IMG/VR virus record: IMGVR_UViG_3300042344_000008
Span: 1 to 25,947 of that record
Direction: 5' to 3' (one strand)
Length of the DNA: 25,947 bases
Origin: a virus
The translations under genes and the position numbers were made by a program. Positions within the stretch are counted from its first letter, which is position 1. The number at the start of each line of letters is the position of its first letter. Shown here piece by piece: positions 8,508 through 16,443 of the stretch. The notes below the pieces were generated by a model. The model searched no databases, had not been told where the DNA came from, and saw nothing but the letters and a program-made list of their open reading frames with translations.

Positions 8508-8786
8508 ATGACACGCATGGTAGCGCCGGATCGCGGCGTTAAAGAAACAGTAATTGGCGCATCGAAATACAATCCGGACAAAGGCGGGATCTACAATGTA
8601 GATAACTCGCGGCATGTTAATGCAATGAAAGCAGAAGGCTATTTTGAAGCAGCTCTTAATCCGCACGCTGCTGGAGACGGCACACGCGGCTTTTGTTGCG
8701 TAGAATGTGGCTTCAATGGTTGGTTCCGCAAGTGCGGGCGCTGCGGCGTAGAAGCAGTAAGTCCGCCACCAAGAGACGGAGAGTAA
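8508..8786 (+). CDS. Small zinc-ribbon protein
   Basis: This 92-residue protein follows the capsid terminator, with GGGGGC 4 bases before the ATG. The N-terminal two thirds has no recognised fold (ETVIGASKYNPDKGGIYNVD). The C-terminal third has two CxxC pairs, CVECGFNGWFRKCGRC, which should bind one zinc ion. The stop abuts the next start (TAAATG). Its place between capsid and connector suggests a head protein or head-assembly factor, but the function is not known to me. Confidence 0.65.
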   Translation: MTRMVAPDRGVKETVIGASKYNPDKGGIYNVDNSRHVNAMKAEGYFEAALNPHAAGDGTRGFCCVECGFNGWFRKCGRCGVEAVSPPPRDGE

Positions 8787-9680
8787 ATGGCTACCGGAGT
8801 AACAACAAATACTTTCTCGGAGAACTCTTACTTAACTATTGCCGAATACAAGAACGCTCCGACTAGCATTGATTACGATAATCTCGTAGTAGGCGGTAAC
8901 GCCAACGCCCAAGACGGAGAGCTGAGCCGCGTTATTCTTCGCGCTTCTTCCTATCTTGATGAATACCTTAATCAAAATCTAGTAGCCGATACTCAGACCG
9001 AGACTCAACGCACCCGTATTACTCCGCAGGGCTATGTCTCGCTACATCCAAACCGCAACCCTATTATTTCTTTAAGTTCTTTCGAATATGGATCCGATCC
9101 CAACGGCTTAATCGCTATGTCGGATCCGAGTCAATCTTGGTTCGAAAATCAACAAATCATTATTCCGCTTTCGCAGCTCTCTACGACTTATTCAAGCGCT
9201 GGACCGCTTGCCTTCGGTGGAAATCTAGGATCTCGCACTCAGATCTATTGTAAATATACCTATGTCGCGGGCTTCGTCAATACAACGCTGGCTTCTGCCG
9301 CGAACGCAGCCGCAACTTCTCTTACAGTCAATTCCGGAGCAGGAATACTTGCGGGCGCGCAGCTCCGAATCTATGACGGGGCAAATCAAGAGACAGTAAC
9401 AGTAGCAAGCACCTACACCTACGGATCTACGACAGTTCCGCTAACTGCTGGACTTTCCTATGCTCACGCAGCTGGAGTCGCAATAGGCAATATGCCCAAC
9501 GCAGTCAAAGAAGCAGCGATCCTAATTACTACGGCATTGATTAAAGTGCGTGGCGATAACTCAATGACTATGAACATTACTACGCAACCGAGCGCAAATC
9601 TATCTACCGGAACAAGCCGCTACGGATCCGAAATACAATTAGCGCTAGATATGGTAGATAAATACCGCAGGGTCCGATAA
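8787..9680 (+). CDS. Head-tail connector (adaptor) protein
   Basis: This 297-residue protein lies where the gp6/gp15-type adaptor is usually found. Helical adaptor-like parts are at residues 45-70 (ELSRVILRASSYLDEYLNQN) and 236-255 (MPNAVKEAAILITTALIKVR), the second matching the usual C-terminal helix of this class. Between them, residues about 165-235 form a beta-rich segment (AATSLTVNSGAGILAG, GANQETVTVAS, GLSYAHAAGVA) that looks like an inserted module seen in various phage virion proteins. It is coupled to the next gene by a 1-base TAATG overlap. Adaptor assignment rests on position and helix pattern. Confidence 0.65.
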   Translation: MATGVTTNTFSENSYLTIAEYKNAPTSIDYDNLVVGGNANAQDGELSRVILRASSYLDEYLNQNLVADTQTETQRTRITPQGYVSLHPNRNPIISLSSFEYGSDPNGLIAMSDPSQSWFENQQIIIPLSQLSTTYSSAGPLAFGGNLGSRTQIYCKYTYVAGFVNTTLASAANAAATSLTVNSGAGILAGAQLRIYDGANQETVTVASTYTYGSTTVPLTAGLSYAHAAGVAIGNMPNAVKEAAILITTALIKVRGDNSMTMNITTQPSANLSTGTSRYGSEIQLALDMVDKYRRVR

Positions 9681-10168
9681 TGGCAGGGCGCACCGGAGTT
9701 CGGCAGCAGCTCTCGGAGTTTATTTCAAACCCGCCGATAGCCACGCTCAATCAAGTATTCACTTCTTTCCCGAAGCGCATTAACTATCAAGTCAATTCGC
9801 AGCCCGGTCAGTTATCGCGAGCTGCCGCAGTAGTTTTTATTCAAGCCGAAGATGAGTCACGCATAGCGGTAGGCGGTGCTACGAACGGCTGGAAACGCGT
9901 AGATTACACAGTAATTGTTCAGATCTATCAGCACTCGCTGGAGCGCAATAGCGAAAACGCGATGACGGCATTTGATACCCTTGTCGATAATATCAAGGAT
10001 AGACTACGCAGCGATCACAACTTTGGGGATACTACGGGAACGCTAGTATGGCAGGGAGCCGAACCCCGTATCTCAGCTCGATACGGCGAGCCGGCAACTT
10101 CGCAAGAAGGCGCTACGGAAACCTACGCTGAGATAGAATTCGTTGTTACCGAGATGATCCAAGCATAA
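9680..10168 (+). CDS. Neck / tail-terminator-like protein
   Basis: This 162-residue protein alternates helix and strand: an N-terminal helix, FPKRINYQVNSQPGQLSRAAAVVFIQAEDE, a central DYTVIVQIYQHSLERNSENAMTAFDTLVDNIKDRL (a strand followed by a long helix) and a final strand ETYAEIEFVVTEMI. That order and its position, two genes before the tail tube, match the tail-terminator (lambda gpU-like) or tail-completion class. It starts within the preceding stop codon. The next gene follows after 5 bases with AAGGAG. Confidence 0.5.
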   Translation: MAGRTGVRQQLSEFISNPPIATLNQVFTSFPKRINYQVNSQPGQLSRAAAVVFIQAEDESRIAVGGATNGWKRVDYTVIVQIYQHSLERNSENAMTAFDTLVDNIKDRLRSDHNFGDTTGTLVWQGAEPRISARYGEPATSQEGATETYAEIEFVVTEMIQA

Positions 10169-10173
10169 GGAGC

Positions 10174-10365
10174 ATGATGAAATATACATATAACGGAACA
10201 GAAGAACGCGTGTTCCCAACGCTAGGGATCACAGTTAAGCCCGGACAAGAGTTTGACGCGCCTGAGAATTTCAGCGCGGCAGATGTAACTCCTGCTGGCG
10301 CGAAAGTAGCACCAAAAGCACCAACAAACCCGTCTGCCGCGTCAGACATGAAAGCAGGAGAGTGA
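10174..10365 (+). CDS. Small conserved-position tail protein, unknown
   Basis: This 63-residue protein has a compact N-terminal half (KYTYNGTEERVFPTLGITVKPGQEFDAPENF) and an Ala/Pro/Lys-rich disordered tail. AAGGAG at 10167-10172 is very close to ATG 10174; ATG 10177 is an equally plausible start. Short beta proteins of this type often occur just before the tail tube gene in actinophages. Its own tail carries AGGAG for the next gene. I do not know its function. Confidence 0.55.
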   Translation: MMKYTYNGTEERVFPTLGITVKPGQEFDAPENFSAADVTPAGAKVAPKAPTNPSAASDMKAGE

Positions 10366-10369
10366 TTAA

Positions 10370-11356
10370 ATGACAGTACAGAATTCCGTACGCAGTTATT
10401 TAGGTATTGCTAAAGAAGCAACTAAAGGAACTGCCGTAGCACCAACAGACTTTATCCCGGTAATGGTTGATAGCCTAAAGCCGGTTGATTTAATTGATCC
10501 ACTTTACGATACTGGACTACGCGGATCTATGGTTACTAACTATAACTATATTCCGGGTCGCACTAGATCTACTTTCGATTTTGGCGGTCATGTGTTTGCC
10601 GATACTATCGGTTATTCAATCGCTGGAATTATGGGATCCGTAGCAACAACCGGAGCGAGCGCACCTTTTACTCACACAGTATCCTTGCTCAACGCAAGCG
10701 CTACCGGAGCTGACTCACAACCGATCTCCTACACTCTCACCGACTTCTATGCTGCGCAAGTTCGCGCATACGCCGGTATTCAATTCCATGACTTCTCTTT
10801 GAAGTTTAACGCTGACGGAATGCTTGAATATGACGCGAAGGGAACAGGTTGGGCTTCTGCTTCGGCTTCTACCCCTACTCCTTCGTTCTCAACTGTTCTT
10901 CCTACTCCGGTATGGCGTGGAGCGGTCACTATTGGCGGAACTACAATCACCAACTCTATCTCCGGCTCATTAGATCTAAAGCGTTCAGTAACTCCGATCT
11001 ACGGCATTTCTACTACGCAAAATCCTTATCAGATCTTTACCGGACCGCTAGAAGTTACCGGCAAGTTTGAGTTTGTTATGGAAGATAACACCGAATTGAC
11101 CCGTTATCTCACAAACACTCAACCTGCTATTGTTCTAAATTGGAACTACGGATCAGGCGCAAGCGAACTACAACTACAAGCAACCTTATCTAAGGGCGCT
11201 TATGTAGCAGCTGTAATTGATCGTGGAGAAGACTTCGTCAAGATCGCGGTAGATGTAAATGCGCAAGCACAAACTACTGACGCTGGATCTTCCGGCGGAT
11301 TTGCTCCGATCAAGTGGGTTCTAAAGAACGCAAAAGCAAGCGGTACTTACGCGTAA
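10370..11356 (+). CDS. Major tail tube protein
   Basis: This 328-residue protein begins SVRSYLGIAKEATKGTAVAPTDFIPV, a start typical of siphovirus tail tube proteins (GIAKE.T.GTAV.PT). It continues with beta-rich sequence including RTRSTFDFGGHVFADT and ISGSLDLKRSVTPIYG. It lies immediately upstream of the chaperone pair and the tape measure, as expected. AGGAG lies 8 bases before the ATG. The tube is a stack of hexameric rings surrounding the tape measure. A structured hairpin follows. Confidence 0.87.
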   Translation: MTVQNSVRSYLGIAKEATKGTAVAPTDFIPVMVDSLKPVDLIDPLYDTGLRGSMVTNYNYIPGRTRSTFDFGGHVFADTIGYSIAGIMGSVATTGASAPFTHTVSLLNASATGADSQPISYTLTDFYAAQVRAYAGIQFHDFSLKFNADGMLEYDAKGTGWASASASTPTPSFSTVLPTPVWRGAVTIGGTTITNSISGSLDLKRSVTPIYGISTTQNPYQIFTGPLEVTGKFEFVMEDNTELTRYLTNTQPAIVLNWNYGSGASELQLQATLSKGAYVAAVIDRGEDFVKIAVDVNAQAQTTDAGSSGGFAPIKWVLKNAKASGTYA

Positions 11357-11367
11357 CAACTAGATCC

Positions 11368-11423
11368 GAACAGGCGGGGTAGGTTGATAACGATAGCCTT
11401 CCCGTTATCCCACCCGCCTGTTC
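11368..11423 (+). terminator. Two-tier hairpin after the tail tube gene
   Basis: GAACAGGCGGG (11368-11378) pairs with CCCGCCTGTTC (11413-11423), 11 pairs. Inside it, GATAACG (11386-11392) pairs with CGTTATC (11403-11409). No T tract follows (CTTACGC), so it may be an attenuator or an mRNA-stabilising end rather than a classical terminator. It separates the abundant tube gene from the low-copy chaperone and tape measure genes. Confidence 0.6.
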
Positions 11424-11468
11424 CTTACGCTACGATAGGCGGAAGGCAACTACTAGGAAAGGCAAATA

Positions 11469-11822
11469 ATGTCTAAGCAAATCAAACTACCTTCGGGAAA
11501 CACAGTAAAACTCAAAGACCCTAAAGATCTACGCGTAAAAGATCGTAAGCGCGTAATTAAAACTACTGACTCGCAAGAAGGCGATCTATCTAAGGCTATG
11601 GCGCTAGGAGAAGCAATTATCGCTATGCTCGTAGAAGAGTGGTCCTTCGATCTAATTATTCCTTCCGTCAAAATCGAGTCTATCGAAGAACTAGAAATGG
11701 CAGATTACGATTATCTAATTGAACAGACCAAAGACGCACAGAAAGCGTTGTTCCCTAGCCTAACGGAAAGTGACGATAACACCGCAGACCCAAAAGCGAT
11801 TACCGCCGACTCCAAAGATTAA
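11469..11822 (+). CDS. Tail assembly chaperone, unshifted form (gpG-like)
   Basis: This 117-residue protein begins MSKQIKLPSGNTVKLKDPKDL and has a helical middle (DLSKAMALGEAIIAMLVEEW) and an acidic, disordered C-terminus. It is the G-type chaperone that coats the tape measure before tube polymerisation. Position between tube and tape measure, length and the frameshift signal near its end all agree. AGGAAAGG precedes the ATG. Most ribosomes should stop at TAA 11820-11822; a fraction should shift to the longer form. Confidence 0.85.
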   Translation: MSKQIKLPSGNTVKLKDPKDLRVKDRKRVIKTTDSQEGDLSKAMALGEAIIAMLVEEWSFDLIIPSVKIESIEELEMADYDYLIEQTKDAQKALFPSLTESDDNTADPKAITADSKD

Positions 11823-12016
11823 AGTGGTTGCTCAAAGGCGGTCATAGGATCGCTGAGTTCGATTATCCTGATGAGCAGTGGTTTTATTATCAAATGGCGG
11901 AACGCTTCGGCTGGACTCCGGATCAAGTAGATAATTTACCCGCTAATACGGCGGATTGGTTAATGGCGATTGCGGTGACAGTAGAAGAAGTCAAAGCAGA
12001 AAGGATAGATCCGTGA
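11469..12016 (+). CDS. Tail assembly chaperone, -1 frameshift form (gpGT-like)
   Basis: A -1 shift at CCCAAAA (11789-11795) joins 109 residues of the first frame to 73 of the second, giving 182 residues ending at TGA 12014-12016. After the junction the protein reads ADPK|SDYRRLQRLKWLLKG, then DYPDEQWFYYQMAERFGW, TPDQVDNLPA and DWLMAIAVTVEEV, a small helical domain of the T type (fGW.pd.vd.lp). No good ribosome site precedes the second frame; its only upstream candidate is TTG 11828. As in lambda gpG/gpGT, the T part should recruit tube protein. Confidence 0.85.
11789..11795 (+). promoter_or_regulatory. Slippery heptamer for programmed -1 frameshift
   Basis: Read in the first frame the bases are gaC CCA AAA, an exact X XXY YYZ heptamer. 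Re-pairing one base back gives CCC AAA, then AGC in the downstream frame, which is open from 11780. ACCGCC (11802-11807) can pair with GGCGGT (11837-11842) starting 6 bases downstream, a possible stimulatory stem. Confidence 0.85.
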
Positions 12017-12471
12017 GCGGTGCGATAATAGTCAAGAACCTGAAAGAAGTTCTAGCTGCTATTGACGGCGCTGGAGATCGCATAGAGCAAGGCGCACAGA
12101 TAGGCATAGCCCAAGCCGGCTTAGCAATTCAACGCCAAGCGCAAATCAATGCTAACACCGGCACACGCCGCCGCGAAGGTAGCCGGATTATTCCGCCTAA
12201 GCACATTGGCCCTAGCGGATCCGGACCGAATGTAATTACTGGAACGCTCCGGAGATCTATCCGCACATCAGTATCCTTTGGATTTGACTCTTATATTGCG
12301 GTAATTGGTCCAACAGTTGAGTATGCGCGAGCAGTCGAATTAGGCTCACCGCGCTGGAAATCCGGCGTAAAATATCCTTACCTAGAACCGGCGGCTATTG
12401 CTCTAATCAAGAGCGGTAAGATTAACCGGATCTTTGTTGGTGCAATTAAGTCTAAGTTAGGTAGGGGATAA
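12013..12471 (+). CDS. HK97 gp10-like tail completion protein
   Basis: From GTG 12013, which overlaps the previous stop (GTGA), this is 152 residues: MSGAIIVKNLKEVLAAIDG. The segments TGTRRREGSRIIPPKHIGPS, GTLRRSIRT, AVIGPTVEYARAVELG and KYPYLEPAAIAL match the gp10 family pattern (tG.Lr.Si, vG....YA..vE.G, .PfL.pA). A longer reading from 11956 would only overlap the chaperone domain. In HK97-type phages this protein is usually between connector and tube genes; here it lies between the chaperones and the tape measure. It ends in a TAATG overlap with the tape measure. Confidence 0.75.
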   Translation: MSGAIIVKNLKEVLAAIDGAGDRIEQGAQIGIAQAGLAIQRQAQINANTGTRRREGSRIIPPKHIGPSGSGPNVITGTLRRSIRTSVSFGFDSYIAVIGPTVEYARAVELGSPRWKSGVKYPYLEPAAIALIKSGKINRIFVGAIKSKLGRG

Positions 12472-15400
12472 TGGCTACTACGCTGGAAACCCTAGTTGTA
12501 AAATTACAGGCTGATGTTGCGGATCTTAAAGGCGGATTAGCGCAAGCACAAACTTCTCTAAAAGGTTTAGATGAAGGCGTGAAAACCGCCAATACCGGCA
12601 TGGGTAAGTTCGGTGCTTCGCTCAAAAAACTAGCCGGAGTAATGGCTGCTACCTTCGGAGCGCAACAACTTGTTTCATTTGCTAAAGATACGGTAATGGC
12701 TGCTTCTAATATGGAAGAGTCGTTATCTAAAGTCCGAATTGTGTTTGGAGAAGGTGCGGCGGAAGTAGAGAAGTTCGGCGCAGCCGCCGCAAAGAACATG
12801 GGTATCTCTAATCAAGCAGCTCTCGAAGCAGCAGGAACTTACGGCAACTTATTTCAAGCGTTTGGGTTAGGTCAAGGCGAATCGCAAAAAATGAGTACTT
12901 CGCTGGTCCAACTAGCGGCAGATATGGCTTCGTTCAATAACACTAGCGTTGATGACGCGATACTTGCGCTGCGATCCGGTCTATCGGGAGAAACCGAACC
13001 GCTAAAGAAGTTCGGCGTAGCGTTATCCGATGTTAGATTGAAGGCAGAAGCCGCCGCTATGGGCTTAGGAACTTACACGGGAACACTTCCACCGGCAATC
13101 AAGTCGCAAGCTGCCTATTCGTTAATTATGAAAGATACTACATTGGCGCAAGGCGATTATGCCCGGACCGCAGACGGAACCGCCAACACAATGAAAACGA
13201 TGAAAGCGCAGTTTGATGACGCGAAGGTAGCGCTCGGAGAAGCACTCATGCCGGCATTTCGGGGATTGTTATCAGTATTAAAGTTAATCATTCCTATGCT
13301 AAAAGCACTTGGCGCTTTCTTCAAAAATAATAAAGATGAAATTAAAGCCTTCGCAATAGCAGTCGGAATTGGATCTGTAGCATGGGGTATCTACACAGTA
13401 GCGGTCAAGAGAGCTGAGATAGCGCAGAAGTTATTAAACCTAGCCCAAAAGATGAACCCTATTGGCTTAATTGTAATAGCAGTAGGCTTGCTCGCAGCTG
13501 GACTTGTTAAACTATGGAAAAATAGCGAGACATTCCGAAATGTCGTTATTAGTGTCGCTAAGGTAGCAATTAAAGCCTTTGCTTCTGTAATTCCTATGGT
13601 CGGTCAAGTCTTCGAAGCCATTATGAAAATTGTTACTGGACCAATGAGATTATTTTTAGGCGTGCTATCTAAGTTACCCGGTGTTGGCAAATACGCCAAG
13701 GGAGCCTTAGATACAATCAATAAAGGATTAGACGGTATCTCTGATTTCGCAGATAAAGCAGCGAAGAAAGCTAATGATTTAATTACCACTCTCGACAATG
13801 TCGGTAAGGCTAAAGACAAAGCAGAGGGGGCTGGATCTAAAGGCAAGGGTAAAGGTAAAGGTGAGGGTGCGGGCGAAAAGAATGCTGACGGCTTTGTGGA
13901 TCCTGCTGCGGCAAAGAAAGCTGCGGCTTTGGAAGAAAAAAACCTAAAAAAATTAGAGGGATATAAAAAGAAAGTCACAGACATTTATAGTGACATGAAC
14001 GAAGTTATTGTTGAAAGCAAAGAAAAACAAGCAGAAGCCCTAGCGCAGCGTGACGAAAGAATTGCTGATGCCCATAAGTCACATGGCAAGACAGTAACGA
14101 AGTTGAATGAGCGGTATCAAGAAGCCATGTCTGAGGCTAGTAACCGCTATAACAAACAGAAGATCGCACTCAATGAACGCTATCAAGAGCAGTTAGAGTC
14201 CGCCCAAAAGCGCTATGACGAAACCGCCCGTGACGCTCGCAAGCGCCATACGGACAATTTAATCAAGATCTCCCAAGAATATTCAGAGAAAAAGAGAGAA
14301 TTAGATTACAAATTACAAGAGACATTATCTGACCTGACAGAAAAAGCCGAAGAAAAACGCCTTGATGTAACGGCTAAGGGTCAAGAAAAACTTCTAAGCA
14401 TTATTGAGAAAGGTCGTGAGCGCCTTCGTTCAGCATGGGAAGGCGGCACCGCTTTTAATATCAAAGATTTATTTGGTAAAGATGTTAAAACTCAGGGCGC
14501 GTCAGGATTGCTAGAAGGCTTGAAACAACAACTATCAGCAACGCAAACATTACAAACGCGAGCAGGAGAGTTAGCAGGTAAAGGTTATACGCAAACTTTT
14601 ATTGAGCAAATCGTAAAGGCGGGTCCGGCAGCAGGAACAGAAATGGCTGACTCTTTATTAAAACTAGACGCTGCTACGCAAACGCAAATTCAAGAACTTT
14701 ATATGAGCCTAGAAACTTTGAATAAAGACGGCATGAACTCATTGGCGGAGTCCATGAATAATTCTCAAAGTTTTGCAACCGCCGAACTGGCTGAAATGTA
14801 TGAGGCTACTAAACAGGAGATCGCGAAAGCGTTATCTGACATAGATACTGAACTTGTTAAAAATATCGCAAAAACGCAAAAAGAATATGAAAGATCTTTG
14901 GCGGAAGCTGCGAAGACCCGTGATGAAAAACTAGCCGAATCGTTTGAAGCCCTTAATACCGCGTTGGCGGCTGCCAATGAAGAACTTTTGGAAGCCCAAA
15001 AGCAAGCTGCTAGTGAATTACATAAAGGACTTGCTGAGGCCAAAGAGGCATTTCTAGCAGCCCAAGAAGAAGCCCAAAAAGATTTAAGTAAAGGATTAGC
15101 AGAGGCACAAGCCGATCTTACCGAGAAATTAGAAGAGGCTCAAAAAGATTATCAAAAAGCAATAGACGAAATTGCTAAAGAGACTGAAAAGAAGTTAGCA
15201 GAGCTGCGTAAAAAGTTAGCCGAAACGGCAGCTGCAATGGCTGCTATGGGAGCGGCGGCTGCGGCGGCTGCGGCAATGCAGGGAGCGCCTTCCATTGGCG
15301 GCGGATCTACGGGCGGCGGATCTACGGGCGGCGGCGATTATTATGCGACTAAAGCCGCAGGATATTATGGATCAACAGGCTACGGCGGTATGACCCAAGC

Positions 15401-15584
15401 GGAAATAGCAGCAGAGTTGAGGCGCGAAAGTGGAAATAAAGGCGTAACATTGAACACAACAATTAACGCTACTACCAACGCGTCAGCTGCCAGTATTGCT
15501 AGTAGCGTAGTGGCGGCACAAAAGTATGGACAAGCGGTGACAGTAAGTCGCACCGGCGGCTTCAATATGGATAAGTTTAAATAA
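12471..15584 (+). CDS. Tape measure protein
   Basis: This is the longest gene of the window, 1037 residues. It sets tail length and occupies the tube lumen. Residues 55-240 resemble the conserved tape measure core (MAASNMEESLSKVRIVFGEG, LRSGLSGETEPLKKFGVALS). Hydrophobic helices lie near 262-283, 293-313 and 330-348. Residues 452-470 form a Gly/Lys linker (KGKGKGKGEG). Residues 500-650 and 770-920 are charged coiled coils with a 22-residue spacing (LNERYQ at 545 and 567; KGLAEA at 852 and 874). An Ala run (919-935), a GGGSTGGGSTGGG linker and a C-terminal domain follow. At the usual 1.5 angstrom per residue, a tail of roughly 155 nm would be expected. No peptidase motif seen. Confidence 0.92.
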   Translation: MATTLETLVVKLQADVADLKGGLAQAQTSLKGLDEGVKTANTGMGKFGASLKKLAGVMAATFGAQQLVSFAKDTVMAASNMEESLSKVRIVFGEGAAEVEKFGAAAAKNMGISNQAALEAAGTYGNLFQAFGLGQGESQKMSTSLVQLAADMASFNNTSVDDAILALRSGLSGETEPLKKFGVALSDVRLKAEAAAMGLGTYTGTLPPAIKSQAAYSLIMKDTTLAQGDYARTADGTANTMKTMKAQFDDAKVALGEALMPAFRGLLSVLKLIIPMLKALGAFFKNNKDEIKAFAIAVGIGSVAWGIYTVAVKRAEIAQKLLNLAQKMNPIGLIVIAVGLLAAGLVKLWKNSETFRNVVISVAKVAIKAFASVIPMVGQVFEAIMKIVTGPMRLFLGVLSKLPGVGKYAKGALDTINKGLDGISDFADKAAKKANDLITTLDNVGKAKDKAEGAGSKGKGKGKGEGAGEKNADGFVDPAAAKKAAALEEKNLKKLEGYKKKVTDIYSDMNEVIVESKEKQAEALAQRDERIADAHKSHGKTVTKLNERYQEAMSEASNRYNKQKIALNERYQEQLESAQKRYDETARDARKRHTDNLIKISQEYSEKKRELDYKLQETLSDLTEKAEEKRLDVTAKGQEKLLSIIEKGRERLRSAWEGGTAFNIKDLFGKDVKTQGASGLLEGLKQQLSATQTLQTRAGELAGKGYTQTFIEQIVKAGPAAGTEMADSLLKLDAATQTQIQELYMSLETLNKDGMNSLAESMNNSQSFATAELAEMYEATKQEIAKALSDIDTELVKNIAKTQKEYERSLAEAAKTRDEKLAESFEALNTALAAANEELLEAQKQAASELHKGLAEAKEAFLAAQEEAQKDLSKGLAEAQADLTEKLEEAQKDYQKAIDEIAKETEKKLAELRKKLAETAAAMAAMGAAAAAAAAMQGAPSIGGGSTGGGSTGGGDYYATKAAGYYGSTGYGGMTQAEIAAELRRESGNKGVTLNTTINATTNASAASIASSVVAAQKYGQAVTVSRTGGFNMDKFK

Positions 15585-16435
15585 TGGTTAGCGTTCTTTA
15601 TTCCTTCTCTTTCAACGGGCAAGTCTTCGGCGGCGCTGGATCCCCGTATCAAATTCAATCGGTAGAAGGGCTGGAGTCTTTACCGGAGATCCGTAGGCAA
15701 GATGATAACCGGGGCTACGCAGACGGCATGTTTTCCGGGCGTGATTTCTTAGGCGGGCGCTCTATATTCATTACATTTCTAACGCTGGGATCCGGAAGCA
15801 ATACGGCGCAAGAGAACTACAACACTATTCAATCATATCTATTGCCGCAGACTTCCGGAACTACCCCGTTATTCTTTATGCTAGACGGAACGCAACAGTA
15901 TATTGACGCTCGCGTTCGCGGCTTACGCACTACGCTGGACCCTAACTACACCTACGGATACATTGTTTCGCAGGTAGAGTTTTTCTGCCCGGATCCGTCT
16001 TACTATAACGCCAACGATCAGACCGCGACCCTTCTCTATTCACCGCCTACGGGTCGTATCTATAACCGCACTTACAATTTGACCTATGGCGGCGGCAGCT
16101 CGGTCATCACTACCACTATCAGCAATACCGGGTGGGCTACGGCTTACCCTATAATCACTATCAATGGACCTATCACCAACCCGCAAATAGGATCCGTAAC
16201 TTCCGGAGACTCGCTGCTATTTGACGGAACTTATAGCGATACGGACTTTCTTGAAGTAGATCTCTATAATAAGTTAATTACGCTTAACGGCGTATCTGCC
16301 CGTAATTTGCTAACATCGGGTACTTGGTTTTCGGCACCACCCGGAAACTCGAACTTCTTCCTTACTGGACTCGCAGGTAGTACGCTAGTCAATGTAACTA
16401 AGGCAGTAGTCGAGTGGAATTCGGCTTACATTTAG
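15584..16435 (+). CDS. Distal tail protein (Dit-like)
   Basis: This 283-residue protein directly follows the tape measure (TAATG overlap), the standard Dit position. The N-terminal part, VEGLESLPEIRRQDDNRGYA followed by GMFSGRDFLGGRSIFITFLT, is the ring-forming beta-barrel pattern (leg....r......G...g.....r.i...), and DARVRGLRTTLDPNYTYGYI then VSQVEFFCPDPSYY continues it. The C-terminal half, from residue 160, is a beta-sandwich-like region rich in Thr, Asn and Gly. Dit forms a hexamer that joins tube and tip complex. AGGAG follows for the next gene. Confidence 0.82.
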   Translation: MVSVLYSFSFNGQVFGGAGSPYQIQSVEGLESLPEIRRQDDNRGYADGMFSGRDFLGGRSIFITFLTLGSGSNTAQENYNTIQSYLLPQTSGTTPLFFMLDGTQQYIDARVRGLRTTLDPNYTYGYIVSQVEFFCPDPSYYNANDQTATLLYSPPTGRIYNRTYNLTYGGGSSVITTTISNTGWATAYPIITINGPITNPQIGSVTSGDSLLFDGTYSDTDFLEVDLYNKLITLNGVSARNLLTSGTWFSAPPGNSNFFLTGLAGSTLVNVTKAVVEWNSAYI

Positions 16436-16443
16436 GAGATTAA

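Noticed and set aside
11956-12012. Upstream extension of the gp10-like gene
   Set aside because: It overlaps the chaperone domain and encodes a basic, unrelated segment; GTG 12013 gives the usual coupled overlap and a family-like start.
11828-12016. Independent small gene starting at TTG 11828
   Set aside because: There is no ribosome site; the frame is already open upstream from 11780 and the CCCAAAA site explains its translation.
13604-13984. 126-residue - strand frame
   Set aside because: Opposite the tape measure linker; its Pro/Leu/Ser repeats are the complement of the KGKGKG region.
15300-15330. Short tandem repeat as a possible CRISPR or minisatellite
   Set aside because: It encodes the in-frame GGGST linker of the tape measure; no spacer structure.
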